Positions 23,754-35,839 of a DNA stretch of 64,000 nucleotides are shown here, piece by piece (the first letter of the stretch is position 1; every line of letters starts with the position of its first letter). The DNA is taken from contig BSBK01007741.1 in assembly GCA_027943335.1 (NCBI GenBank), positions 816,001 to 880,000 on the forward strand. The letters are read 5' to 3'. The notes beneath the pieces are model-generated. The model was not told where the DNA came from. It searched no databases and worked only from the letters and a program-made list of their open reading frames with translations. The position numbers were made by a program, and so were the translations under genes. The DNA is from Chamaecyparis obtusa (lineage: Eukaryota > Streptophyta > Pinopsida > Cupressales > Cupressaceae).

Positions 23754-24750
23754 TGTATGCACCCTAAAATGGTCACCTAGACTTTGGGCCCCATTCTTAG
23801 AATTTATCAAATCCCTGAATCAATATTTTCAAAAATCAGCATTTTATCAATAATATCAATTTCCTTGATCAAATCCTATTTTATCATTTTCGATTATTTT
23901 CCTTGGGCTAACCATTTTATCCTAAATCTTTATTTAATTAAAAAGAATATTTCCTCCCCTTTTAATAAATAAAAAGCGCCCACTTTTTCCTCTTATCCTA
24001 AGTTGTACAAATAAAGCATTTCCTATTTTATAAAAAGGAAAAAAGCACTTTTTGTCTCATATGGACACAAAAGTCAACTCTTATTTTCTCATTGGAGGAT
24101 ATTTGTGCACATGGATTGCTCCTCTTTTATGCTCCACTATTGATTAAGTCTTTTGCCTCTTAATCTCCATGGTCCATTCCTTTTCATTTCCTATAAAAGA
24201 AGAGCTCTCTTCCTCATTTGCATAATCATTCACTTTTATGCTAACTTTATGCTGCAGGTTTTCTAGGTCATTTGGAGCTCTTTGAAGACTTTCTTGCATC
24301 CAAGCTTTGAATACATTATTGTTTCATCTCATTTATCTTTCTTTCATAGTTTCATAATCATGGCATTCTTAGTTTAGATTTCCTTCATGCTATAGATTAA
24401 TCTCACATAGTCTAAATAGGGAGGATTTGTAACACTTGTTCTTTCCTTTCATAGTTTAGTTGTATTGTACTTTCATTTTCATAGATCAGTTTTCATCTTC
24501 ATTCCTAGCTTACTTGCATTGCATTTCATTTGATTCTTGGAGATATTGGCATTCTTGCCCCTATCTTCATTTGAATCTCTCATTGTGTGGTTGACTAGCA
24601 AGGTCATTAGCTTAATAGCTCTAGCTGAGAGCAATTTTACAATCTTGCAACTCCATACATATAGAGCTCTAGGTTGCTATTGAATGTTTCCCTTTCATGG
24701 ATTTCCTTTGATGTAATGACTTAGAGAAGTGCACTACTTTTGTGTGTATA
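23754..24750 (+). repeat. 5' LTR of C
   Basis: Begins TGTATGCACCC and ends TGTGTGTATA; 997 bp. The last two bases are TA rather than CA. It has an extra 25-bp segment near 24290 compared with the 3' LTR. Confidence 0.95.
24192..24198 (+). promoter_or_regulatory. TATA box of the C 5' LTR
   Basis: TTTCCTATAAAAGAA; the same box lies at 42447-42453 in the 3' LTR. It would start the genomic transcript of C. Confidence 0.6.
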
Positions 24751-24754
24751 TCTC

Positions 24755-24771
24755 TGGCACCCACCGTGGGG
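24755..24771 (+). promoter_or_regulatory. Primer binding site of C
   Basis: TGGCACCCACCGTGGGG, four bases after the LTR end; nearly the same as in G. This type of site is common in Tat-lineage elements. Confidence 0.8.
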
Positions 24772-27700
24772 TAGAGTAGATTAGCTTTGTCCTTTAAATT
24801 TTGCATTTCCGTCATATTTTCAGCAATTTTTGGACATTATTTATGGTCTTTGGGTTTTTTGTCTCAGAGTATCACATGATAATTCTAGGAATATCACATG
24901 ATAGTTCTCTGTATACATGAGCGATACTTCACCTGTCAGAAGTATCGCCCACTTGTTTCAGGAACTGTCACCTGGTCTTGGATGAAGTATCGCTTGGGTA
25001 TAGAGCAGAGTATTGCTCAGACTAATATTATCACTCCAGTACATTGAGAAGTGTCACATGATAATTTTGGTGTCTTTAGTCTATTTCTATACCCAACAAT
25101 GAGCCTTTTTGAGGTTTTTTGGCCGAATCTTGATTTAGTTAGCTTGTTGTTTCTATTTCCTGCACTTAGACATAATTAATTTGCATAGTTGTACTTAATT
25201 TCTTGCACCTTCATTTGGATTTTGGATCTAAAAAGAACCTCTCATGTGTTTGGCTTGAATGTTTACTTGCTTTCATAGGCACATCTCTTTTATGCTCTTA
25301 ATGGTGAATGAAAAAACATAGATTTATTTTTACAAGTTTGTGTAAGTGAATGCTTCTTGGTTTCCAATATCAAATATCTCATTGAGTGATTGGGGGCATG
25401 GATTCATTCCTTGTTTACATAGGGAGTTAAATGCACCACTTTGTGGACTCACTCTATGTTTGCTTGGAAAGTTAAATATTCCATTGATTCAACCCTTTTT
25501 CATTTGTGAGTAGTATTGATAAGTAACTTTAGAGTACTTTTGATTGATCTTGTTAGCTAAATTGGGTTGTTGGACTCGCTTATTTCTAATCACCCCTCAT
25601 TTCCACCCTTTCGATGCAAGGTCAACATTCATATATAGGGGAGGGGTCTACTTGAAAAGAGCATTAAGTGTTCCACAAAGTTCTCCCTTTTATGCTTTCT
25701 TGATCTCATTAGTTTTCTAAGGTGTTGACTTGCTTTGAGTTTGTGTGAAGAGTTAAATGTTCCACTTTTTTTGGACTCACTTCACACTCACTTGAAGAGT
25801 ACTTTTGATTGATCTTGTTGGCTACATTGGGTTGTTGGACTCACTTATTTCTAATCACCCCTCATTTCCACCCTTTGAATGCAAGGTCAACATTCATATA
25901 TAGGGGAGGGGTCTACTTGAAAAGAGCGTTAAGTGTTCCACAAAGTTCTCCCTTTTATGCTTTCTTGATCTCATTAGTTTTCTAAGGTGTTGACTTGCTT
26001 TGAGTTTGTGTGAAGAGTTAAATGTTCCACTTTTTGGACTCACTTCACATTTATTTGAAGAGTTAAGTGTTCCACCTTTAGTGCTTTAAATACTTTTGAT
26101 AGTGGATTGCTTAGAGCTAATTGGATTTTGGATTGTTCTAACCTTGTTGGCCTAACAAGTTGTGGTTGTAGGTGCATTTGCTTGAAATATTTTTCTAAAA
26201 GAATGCATGTCAAAGCTTCAAATGCACAAGGGCTACTAATGGTTTTTGTAGGGCTTCCCAAAGCATAAAAACCCAATCAAGTGCTTGTTTAATTGCTTTT
26301 TTTATTGAGTGCAGCATATACTAGTTGTTTCATTTCATAGGCACTTAATATCTTGTGGAAGAAATTTTGAGGTGGTAGGAGAAGTATGCTCTTCACCCTT
26401 GTGGTGAACCAGAAAATCTTCACCCATCTTAGGATTTTGGAAGCAAGAGAGTAATTGAACTTTTCTTGGTGTGTTTGGGAGAAAGCTTTGAGATAAAGGA
26501 GTATGTTCTTCACCCTTGTGGTGAAACAAAATCCTTGAACCTCATAAATTGATCCAATTTTTGTTTAGATTGTTAGAATCCTTTAGCAGGCCTGCTCTTG
26601 AGAAATCAAGAGGAATGACCCAAGTGGAGACAAGCTTATTCCGGCTATTCCAACCCACTATAAAGTCAAGGCTATCGAGGACACAAAACCTTGGGAGATG
26701 TAGTGCTTATCTTCGCTTGATGTGAGTACCTGTGGGATTGTGACCATCAGGAAAATGTTGAGCAAGAATGCTTAAGGTACTCTTGAGGCCATGAGGTCCA
26801 TTACTTGCCGCAAGGTAAGGAGTCCCTTTAGGGAGCAAGAGGGGTACAATGAATGGAATCCCTTATTAAGAACCATAGTTAGAGGCCACCCTATTTTTCT
26901 GCTTAGCTTCTTGGTGCAAGGATTGATCCAAGTGGAATAACCTGGATCACCCCAAGATTACTCACCATATGTGTTCCTTTGGTTGTGTCTTTGGCTCTTC
27001 CATGACAAAGCCAATATCTATTGTGGGCAACCACTTTGTGTGAGGCAAGGGAGCATCACGTGTGGCCCAAGTTGTTAAGTATTGAGCCTTGACTTTCTAG
27101 GATAGATATTTTCTTGAAGTGTCTTCAATTGTGTAATACTAGTGTTAATGTTCTTGAACATTCAAACAATCGGTAGTATTCCTAGGGTGCTTTTCAATTT
27201 TGATATCATAAGTGTTTGTCTTGGAAAGGTTTCTTTTGCCCTTGTTTCAAGTGTTTTGAGACATGTTTGATCCCTTACTATTTGCAAACCTGTCAAATTT
27301 CTACTGATATTGTGATTGAGTTCAAAAACATCAATCTTCAGACTGACAATTTTGATCAAACAAACCTGAAAATGCACATTTCACACAATTCTGGTCAAGT
27401 ATTGTGCAAACTAGCAACAGTATTGCCTACTTTGAGAAGAAATATCATGCGAGAGTTCATTTCTTCTGGATTATCACTGAACTTGCCTGGCCTTTATCAC
27501 CTGGTGAAAGGTGAAATATTGCCTTAGTGAGAAGTATCACCTAGTTAGCCAGGAAAGTGTCACCTGAGAATTTTCTATTGTATACCTGGTTTCAATCATT
27601 TTGGAGTTGCTTTTAGTTGGCTAGGTCTTTAGTAAGGTAACTTATCTTGCCACTGGAAGCCTATCTTTACTCTGAATTTCTATTTTTAGCTCTCTAGGGG

Positions 27701-28062
27701 TAGTGTCATTCAATTTACAAAGTCACCTTGGGAAGAATTCTCAAGTTAGAAGATTATTCCTGTTGAGAAAGTATATCTCTAGAGTTGTTAGTAACATTCT
27801 TGGAGAATTCTAGTACTATTTTTGTCCAAATCATTTCCATTCAAATTCAATTTTAATTATACAATTTGGCTAAGCCCATCCTCCTAGTTCAAACGTGCAA
27901 GGATATTGTTCCTTTGATTTAAGCACCTCTTTGACAGTGTTGGTAATGCCTTTTGTAGTTCTTATCTTACCATCTCTTTTTGGACATTAGAGAACTTTAA
28001 TTATCTTAGTTTGGTGTTGACACTTTGAGAGGTCACCTTATCATCAAGACTCATTTTCTTTC
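24772..28062 (+). other. Long untranslated leader of C, no gene
   Basis: About 3.3 kb without a domain-bearing ORF. It contains a field of short motifs around 'tatcacatgata' and 'cgatactt' (24880-25080, weaker at 27480-27560), a 265-bp tandem duplication (25532-26060), and a phrase 'ttcacccttgtggtgaa' occurring twice near 26390 and 26510. Its 25240-26120 part matches the leader of G in reverse. Long leaders are usual in Tat elements. Confidence 0.7.
25532..26060. repeat. 265-bp tandem duplication in the C leader
   Basis: Copy 1 starts at 25532 and copy 2 at 25797, both with 'gagtacttttgattgatc', then 'ggttgttggactc' and 'ataggggaggggtctac'. The copies are nearly identical, so the duplication is recent compared with the element family. 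Confidence 0.93.
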
Positions 28063-30675
28063 ATGTTAGTTACAACAAGGTACCAACTGAATCAAGGAAA
28101 ACAACCCCCAGTTGTCTTTAATCAGTTACCCTTAGTTAAGACTAGTCAACAACAAAAGGGAAAATAACCCATTTTTGATCAATCCCCTAAGAGTGAGTCC
28201 AAGGTTGGTTTTGACCCAAAGAGTAATCCTAATGGATTGAGTACCTCTTTAGCACCTAGTTCCTCAAATATGGATATGAGTTACACCTTCACTAGACAAC
28301 AAAGAGAAGCAATGAATCAAACTCTTAATGACATGTTCCAACGACATAGGGGTAACATGATGTCTATTGGGTCTTCTTCTGATAGTCCACCTGGATCACC
28401 TCCTATCAACACAAGGTATCTAGATGCTCATCAACGAGATGAGAGACATCATAGGCAAGCTCACTCAGATGCACAGTCACAACATGAAGACCAAAACAAT
28501 GAATCTGGTGATGCTCATATCAATGCAGCTAATGTATCCAGATATTCAAGACAACCTTCTCCACTTAGAGATACCTCACGATACACAAGTGAGAGGTTGA
28601 AGTGCATTGAGAGAGAAAAACAAGCCTTGTTGGATGAACAAGCTACTAAGGAAGAAAGGTTCAAACAATTGGAGGATGAGGAATGAGCTTTGCTAGACAT
28701 AAGGAGAAGAGCCACAGAAGAAGAACAAGATAGGCTCCTAGCACAATAACTCCATAATCAATTCAACAATAGGGGTACCAATAGTGGAACCAACTCTCCA
28801 CCATCTACTCCCTCACCAAGTCCAAGAGCTAGAAGGAGGTCAAGGACCCCATTGAGATCACCTAGTCCTAGAGGAAGAAGGACTTCTCGATATAACCATC
28901 GTAGGAGACAATCATCTGCTAGATATTCAAGACAACCCTCCCAACGAGCTCATCATGGCTCTCAACATGGATGAAGAAATGCCAACTTTGACACTATTGA
29001 TTTCATGACAATGCAACAAGAACCATCCTTCCAACAGTATGTGGAGAAGTATGTGGAGCAAAATAAGGATCAGTTCTTAGAAAGTCTAATCAATAAGGGT
29101 GCAAAAGTCCCATACAACTTTGATGTGGACCAAAAGATTAAGAAGGAAAACCCTTCAACTGATGAGGTGATTAAGAAGATGCAAAAGACTATGGAGAAAA
29201 TGATGGCTCCAAATAATACCTTCAACTTGGACTCCATATGTCCCAATCCCATTGACAAGAGTGTGGTTATGGTAGATTTTTCTAGAAAAGTTGAAATCCC
29301 CACATATGACAAATATGATGGTAGTGGTGACCCCCATGACCATGTGCGTCAGTTCTATATTATGAGTTTTAAATTCCACTATGAAGATTTCTATCTCATG
29401 AGGTTATTCCCAAGGAGTCTAAAAGGTCAAGCAATGGAGTGGTTTACCAACATTACCCCTCCTATCAAAACATTCAAAGAACTCGTTCAAAGATTTGTGC
29501 AACATTTTGCATATAATTTATCAAGGTCAGTCACCATGCTTGATTTGTGTAAATTAAAATAGAATCAAGGGGAACCCTTTGTGACATTTTTACAAAGATG
29601 GAGATGCTTATGTTCCAAATATTCTAGGACCATCCCTGAGGAAGAAAGGATTGATATAATTGTGAGCAATTTGGTGCCAGAATTAAGATATAAAGCTAGA
29701 AAAATGGTCTTTAATTCTTTTGACACTATGGTAGAAACTGCATGTTGCATCAAGGATGTTTTAAAAGAACAAGGTATTTTGGCCAAACAGAGTAACAACA
29801 ACAATGGCCAAAACAATAGCAACAATAATAAGGATAAAAAGAACTCATATTGGAACAAAAATAAGCATGTAGTCAATGACGGAGTTGTTGACTCTCCACA
29901 ACCTAAGGAACAAGGAGTTCTTAATTTATCTAACACAATTCAAGCTATGAAGCTATAGACATCCTTAGATCAACAAGAGCACAAGCCCAAGTATCAAGAT
30001 AAATCTAAGTCAGCAAAGAGGCAATTCACTAAACTTGGGGACTCTTATGTAGATATTTTTAAGACCTTGATTGCTCATAATTTGGTACAACCTCATGATC
30101 CTTCAAAGTTTCACATACCAGATCCTAAACCTTATTGGTGGAATGAGAAAGCTTGCTGTGCATACCACAATGGGATTGGACATGACATTGAAGGTTGTTT
30201 TAAACTCAAACATCTTGTTCAAGACCTTATTGAGAATGGGAAATTACAAGTTGATGGGCTGACCACAAACACAAACCACAAGGCCTTTAAGGAGCCCTTG
30301 CCTAAGTATGAGAAGGGGGAGACTTCTACAAACAAGAATGGTAAGGTTGCAATCAATTATACCTATACAGCTACAAAAAATGTCATTAATATGCTTGAGG
30401 TTGTGAATAATGATGTCAACATGATGAGAGGGAATGATCCCTATGACTATGATGTAAGCTCACCTCTAATATTTGATGAAGGACCCATTGTTGTGCTTAG
30501 AGGTCCTCAATCTCAAAGGTCATCTCAACCTCTCAATGTTGTTACTAGGAGTCAGTCCCAAGGTCCTATTATCATTAGAGGTCCTAATTATAGAAAATCT
30601 AAGCAACCAGTGTCCAAAAGTGTTCCTCCCAAATCTGTAGTTGGTCTTGATATGAGTTACAACCTTGTTGATTAG
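28063..30675 (+). pseudogene. C gag with CHHC knuckle (broken by stops only)
   Basis: I place the start at 28063 because that ATG is in the frame that stays open, apart from stops, to the protease. The N-terminal part (28237-28686) is Ser/Arg/Glu-rich and likely helical at its end. The capsid part (29005-29960) has VEIPTYDKYDGSGDP, FYIMSF, RLFPRSLKGQAMEWF and FVTFLQRW. The knuckle at about 30155-30200 is CCAYHNGIGHDIEGC, a CX2HX4HX4C form with all ligands present. Gag forms particles and binds RNA. At least four stops interrupt it. Confidence 0.88.
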
Positions 30676-31564
30676 TTACAATGAATGCCAGCATAGATTT
30701 CCATTTTTGAGCTCTTAGAATTGTCTCCTGGACACAAGCATGTCCTTGAGGATGCTTTGTGTGTGGCCAATGTCCCTAATAATATAGATTTCAACCAATT
30801 CCAGAACATGGTCCACCACCTTGCTAGCCCACATTACCTTACATTTTTTGAAGAAGATGATAAAGCTTTGAGCCATCTGCATAATCTTTCCCTTCACATT
30901 GAGGTCATGATCCATAAAACCCATGTTAGGCATGTGTTGATAGATGGGGGTGTTGGGCTCAATATTTGTTCTCTAAGTCTTTTGAAAAACCTAGGTTACT
31001 CAGAGCATGCCATTGATACCAGGAAGAAAATTACTATCAAAGCCTATGATGAGGCTGAGAGAAGTTCTAAGGGGTTAGCTATTCTTCCAGTCAAAATTGG
31101 TCTTATTGAAAAGGACATTTTGTTTCAAATCATTGATGCTAGTCCTCTAGCATACAACATCCTACTAGGTATACCATGGATTCATGACATGCAAGTAGTA
31201 CCGTCAACCTATCACCAATGTGTCAAGTTTCCATACAATGGCATAGAAGTCTCCATACCAGGTGATAGTACCTTATCTGTTAATACCATTTCAACAGGGA
31301 CCCATGTTCCCTTAAATAGAGAAGCGGACAATTTTGGGGCAGCTCTTAAGCAATGTAAGGATAAATTCAAGTCCATCGACCTTGGTATGGGAGGATATCA
31401 AATTGACTCCTTTGCAAAATTGCCAATTTCACCTAGGTCCTATGGTAAACTGTCACAAGAGATGCATCCCTCATCTTCAGCCATGACTCTATTCGATACT
31501 TTTGTAGAGTCTTCAGTACCTATTCAGGATGAGAAAGAAGAGGTGGTTGTTAGAGATTGGATAT
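30676..31564 (+). pseudogene. C aspartic protease
   Basis: Open from 30721 up to solo LTR I. The active site reads HVLIDGGVGLNICS, with the catalytic Asp and DGG kept, and the end of the fold LAYNILLGIPWIHDMQ is followed by VPSTYHQCVKFPY. The same frame as gag suggests a Gag-Pro fusion. After the protease the frame runs into EEVVVRDWI, where I is inserted. Removing I and one target copy joins this directly to YREEKY in frame. Confidence 0.86.
31560..31564. repeat. Left target-site duplication of I (GATAT)
   Basis: GATAT before the solo LTR; second copy at 32735-32739. Confidence 0.88.
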
Positions 31565-32311
31565 TATATACACCTAAAAATGGCTTCATTAATTAATTAA
31601 ATATTTATTATTTAATTACTATTGACTTGATAAATTAATTAAATATTTATTATTTAATTAATAATTATTCCTCTATTTATTAAATAAATTATTCAATTTA
31701 TTTAATAAATTCACTATAGTCTAATTCTATATCCTAAGTCTTCTAAATAGTCTATTAAAGTGATTTAATTAAATACACAATCACCTAAATATGACTAAGT
31801 CTTCTAATTCACTTCATCCACCTAGTCACCTGACACATCACCTTGGCTAAAATAAATAATTATTATTAATTATTTATTCATATTTATCCTCACCCACACA
31901 TGTCCTATTCTTAAGGGCTATGTGGCCTCATAGGAATTGGTCTTATGACCACATGTCCTCTCAACAACCAAGTCAAGAGACATTTCCTATTCCTAAGGGG
32001 CTTCTCAAGCCACCTCTAAGGGTCAAAGGTGATTCATGGGACACTTGTACAAAGAGTCCTCATGAGGAAAATGTCTCTCCCCCTTTCTCTCTTTAGTCTT
32101 TGTGAGACACTTGACATGTGTCTTTCCCTTCCACCTTCTTCTCCTCCATGTCAATGTGAGAGGAACATCATCCCTATTATTCCTCTCACATTCCAACTAC
32201 ATCCCCCTTTCTCTCAACTCCTTCAACCAAGTCAATCCTAGCCCTAGGATCTTCCACCTTTCATTCTCAACCGTAGGATTGTGCCACCTAGGCCTAGATC
32301 CTCCAAAACTC

Positions 32312-32318
32312 TATAAAA
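32312..32318 (+). promoter_or_regulatory. TATA box of solo LTR I
   Basis: ACTCTATAAAAGGAGCC, 45 bases before the 8-bp repeat array. The same layout occurs in H. Confidence 0.55.
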
Positions 32319-32362
32319 GGAGCCTCATTTCCCATTTGAGAGCTAATAGGTATTTTTGATAA

Positions 32363-32426
32363 CAAGCATCCAAGCATTCAAGCATTCAAGCATTCAAGCA
32401 TCCAAGAATTCAAGCAATCAAGCATT
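32363..32426. repeat. 8-bp tandem repeat CAAGCATT, eight units
   Basis: Eight adjacent units, five of them differing by at most one base from CAAGCATT. It lies in what should be the transcribed R-U5 part of the LTR. Confidence 0.92.
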
Positions 32427-32734
32427 CCATAGCAATCACCATTTCATTTGCATTAATTTTCATAAGCTATTGTGCACTCAATTTCATTCAATCTCCACAC
32501 TTTGGTAGCATCTTGGGAGAAGGCTTCATTTTGGAAATCTGAGAGCTCGACATCTTCAAGAAATCAAAGCTAGGAGGACAATGGAGACAAGCTGCATGGT
32601 AGGTAAAGGTAATTAAATTAGTTTCATCATTTCATAGTTACTTTGCATTCTTCATTGTGTTTGCATTAGATAGATTAATTGGCTTTAATAGTTAATTTAT
32701 CATTTCTAGTTGTTAGACATCTAATTTGTATACA

Positions 32735-32739
32735 GATAT
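32735..32739. repeat. Right target-site duplication of I (GATAT)
   Basis: Copy of 31560-31564. Confidence 0.88.
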
Positions 32740-34055
32740 ACAGAGAAGAAAAGTACCTACATAATGAAAAATTTTCTCCATCTCCTAAGACTTATGGGAG
32801 AGGATACACGTTGGTCACCAACATGGGCTACCCAGGTCATGGCCCTCTTAGTCATAGGTTAGATGCCAAGGTTGAACCCCTCAACCATGCTCTTTTTGGT
32901 CATACGACTAAGTCAACAGTTGGCCTGGGGTTTGATAATGGAAAGAACAAAAGTGCCCCTATCCTAGCTATGACAGATAGTGACAGTGACTCATATTATA
33001 CACCTAATCACCAAAACCAGCAAGACATGACTGATGATTGGGTGCCTTCCACCAATCTCCTTTGGGCGGATTCAGATGATTCAGCAACTAAAAATATAGA
33101 CACCAGAGAAGGGGATACCCTTCACAATATCGAAGCTTCTACATCAAGGCATCCTAAGCCTTCTTGGTGTAAACATCCCAGCAGAGATTCATAAATAGAT
33201 TCGCATGAGTTCAAGTGGGACTCTCTTTCAGATGGAATAATTGATTTGGACATGGATGTTGTCCATACCTATAGTACTCAACCTAATGTGACCAATGAGC
33301 CTAGTGTAGGACTAGAGGATCAGACTCCTCGAATTGCCTTGGTGGATGATGCTTCATTTGGTAGGATGAGCCCTAATTCGGGTATCTTAGAAGGATACTT
33401 GATAGATCCTAACTATGTGATCACTAGAGATAATGCCTATTGTATCAATAATGTTGAACCAGTAATTGACCTACCCCTTTTAAACCATCATTTGATTGAT
33501 TGGTCACAACTTTGTCAAGAGCCTCAGCTCCTCACTTTTCACAATGACTATGAAATAGCTTGCTACCTGATTTCTCTTGAACCCATAGTCTCTTCCACCA
33601 GTGAACCTACAAAAAGTATGACAGAGCTAGATATTAATTACCTCAGTCACAAAATAAAAGAAAAGAAAAAAAAGAGAAATGGTTCTGATAGTGAAAACCA
33701 CTATGTGGCGGTGTCAGAACCCAAAAGAGTAAAAAGAAAGGACGTATCTGAAGGTGAAAACCTCTTTGAGGCACCTAAGGATGGGGTACTTAATAACCTA
33801 CTGAGTTATTTCCAAGATAGGTCATTAGTTCTTATTGAGCCTACACAATCAGTAAATTTGAATATGGAAGAGCCTCCACAAATGATTCATCTAGCTCAGT
33901 CTCTGTCAGTGCAAGAAAAAGAGGCATACACAAAGTTCTTACAAAAGAAGAAAATCAATTTTTCTTGGACATATTCAGATATGCCAGGGCTTGACACTAA
34001 TTTCATTATGCATCACTTATCTATAGCTCCAAGAATTAAACTAGTAAAATAGAAG
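32740..34055 (+). pseudogene. C linker between protease and RT, with G-patch-like motif
   Basis: The frame resumes from solo LTR I with YREEKYLHNEKFSPSP, then VTNMGYPGHGPLSHR, a G-patch-like segment in the place where A has its G-patch. A TAA at about 33190 separates two open stretches (32740-33194 and 33246-34052). The second ends with LSVQEKEAYTKFLQKK and MHHLSIAPRIK, which lead into RT. It is acidic and low in similarity to A apart from these points. Confidence 0.7.
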
Positions 34056-34800
34056 TTGAGGAAAATACATCCTCACATAGCTCTCCTTGTTAAGGCTGAA
34101 TTAGAAAAGCTCTTAGGAGTAGGATTTATTAGAGCTATCAACTATGCTGAGTGGATCTCAAATATTGTTCTAGTTTCAAAGCATGATGGGTCCATTCGTG
34201 TATGCACAAACTTCAGAGATCTTAACAAAGCTTTCCCAAAGGATGACTTTCCACTCCCTAACATAGACATGATAGTGGATATGACTATAGGCTATGAGAT
34301 ATACTCTTTAATGGATGGTTTTTCCAGTTATAACCAAATAAAAATAGCTCCTGAGGATCAAGAAAAGATAGCCTTCACATGTGCATGGGGAACCTATTGT
34401 TGGAACATCATGCCATTTGGATTAAAAAATGCAGGAGCCACATACCAAAGAGCTATGACCACAATATTTCATGATATGATGCATAAAAACATGGAGGATT
34501 ATGTGGATGATACCTTGGCCAAGTCTAAGGAAAGGCATACACACCTAGAAGATTTGGAAGTAATTCTAGATCGAATGGAGCAGTTTTAGTTAAGATTGAA
34601 TCCAAAAAAGTGTGCCTTTGGGGTTACCTCAGGTAAACTTCTAGGATTTATAATTTCAGCCAAAGGAATAGAGGTGGATCCCGAAAAGGTTCAAGCTATA
34701 TTAAATATGCCTCCTCCTAAGAACATTAGTCAGATGAGAAGTCTTCAAGGATGACTCCAATCCATATGGAGGTTTATTTCACAGCTTGCAGATAGAGCAC
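34056..34800 (+). pseudogene. C reverse transcriptase
   Basis: 177 open codons hold most of the palm: SIRVCTNFRDLNKAFPKDDF, SLMDGFSSYNQIKI, MPFGLKNAGATYQRAM and the active site EDYVDDTLAKSK, all intact in pattern. After a TAG at 34587 the thumb continues with LNPKKCAFGVTSGKL and one more stop. RT copies genomic RNA of the element. Confidence 0.9.
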
Positions 34801-35340
34801 AACCATTCAAAAAGACATTGCATAAAGGAATCACATGTGCCTGGAATGAGGATTGCCAAAAGAGCCTAGATCAAATAAAGCAATACTTGGCTAATCCTCC
34901 AATTTTAATGCCTCCTATCCTAGGAAAACCATTACTTTTGTACATCTCAACAACAAAATCTTCCTTGGGGGCATTGTTGGCTCAGCTTGATGATACTGGG
35001 AAGGAAAGAGCCATCTACTACATTAGTCGTACTCTAGTATCTTATGAGATCAATTATAATAGTATTGAAAATTCTTGTCTTGTGGTAGTGTTTGCTTCCC
35101 AAAAGTTGCAACACTACATGCTTGCCCATACTATACAACTCATTGCAAAAATTGATCCTCTTAAATATTTTCTTGGTAAGGCTGCTCTCATGGGTAGACT
35201 CACTAAGTGGATGATGGTTTTGTTAGAATTTGATATAGAGTACATTGAGTGTAAGGCTATAAAGGGGCAAGCTATTGCAGATCAACTTGCTGATTTCCCA
35301 GTCAAGGATAGCATGCCTATTCAAGTAGAATTCCTAGATG
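34801..35340 (+). pseudogene. C gypsy-type RNase H (first catalytic Asp absent)
   Basis: LLLYISTTKSSLGALLAQLDD occupies the first strand with no Asp, as in A. AIYYISRTLVSYEINY, KLQHYMLAHTIQLI and KIDPLKYFL follow the normal order, then a linker IEYIECKAIKGQAIADQLADF. Open from 34818. It probably acts only as a connection domain, with the next domain as the working RNase H; this is inferred from the Tat lineage. Confidence 0.82.
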
Positions 35341-35800
35341 AGCACATAATGTACTTGACCACACGTACTTGGAAAATGTTCTTTGATGGTTCAAATATGC
35401 AAAATGGATCAGGAGCTGGAGTATTGTTTATTCTCATGGGTGCAACATACCTAAGTCTTACAAACTTTTATTCCCATGCACAAATAATATTGCACAATAT
35501 GAGGCTCTAACCAATGGACTTAAGATGGCTATTGAGTGGAATATAATAGAGTTACATGTCTTTGGGGATTCACAATTAATTATCAACCAAGTGAATGGAG
35601 AGTACCAAACTAAGGATGATAAGTTGATACCTTAAAAAAGGATGGTTGATTCATTGTGATGCTATTTCACATTTGTGACATTTCAACAGATCCCTAGAGC
35701 AGAAAACAAGGCTGCAGATGCTATGGCTACATTAGCTTCACTCCTTCAATTGGAACAACATGAATTGAGATTTGAATTCCTAGTGGAAGAGCTACATCAT
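35341..35800 (+). pseudogene. C archaeal-type RNase H (aRNH), after RT (broken)
   Basis: WKMFFDGSNMQNGSGAGVL starts the domain with the catalytic Asp kept. A frame change follows near 35480; in another frame NNIAQYEALTNGL, HVFGDSQLI and RAENKAADAMATLA are readable. So all segments are present but no longer in one frame. Confidence 0.82.
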
Positions 35801-35839
35801 CCCATCTTTGACTCCTCTTAAAGCCATGTCATTTGTACC

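Larger units (their letters stand above)
31565..32734 (+). mobile_element. Solo LTR I inside element C
   Basis: A 1170-bp segment flanked by GATAT copies, with no coding part and no second LTR. It starts TATATACACCTAAAAATGG, very like the C LTR head TGTATGCACCCTAAAATGG, and ends GTATACA. The first 150 bases are made of TAATTAA/TTTATT words. It has a TATA box and an 8-bp repeat array. Its removal restores the C reading frame (D-W-I-Y-R-E-E-K). Solo LTRs arise by recombination between the two LTRs of an element. Confidence 0.88.

Noticed and set aside
29565..29936. 123-codon minus-strand ORF
   Set aside because: Leu/Ser-rich shadow of C gag.
31565..32734. MITE or Helitron as explanation for the insert in C
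   Set aside because: No terminal inverted repeats or Helitron ends; a 5-bp target duplication, TATA box and LTR-like head fit a solo LTR better.
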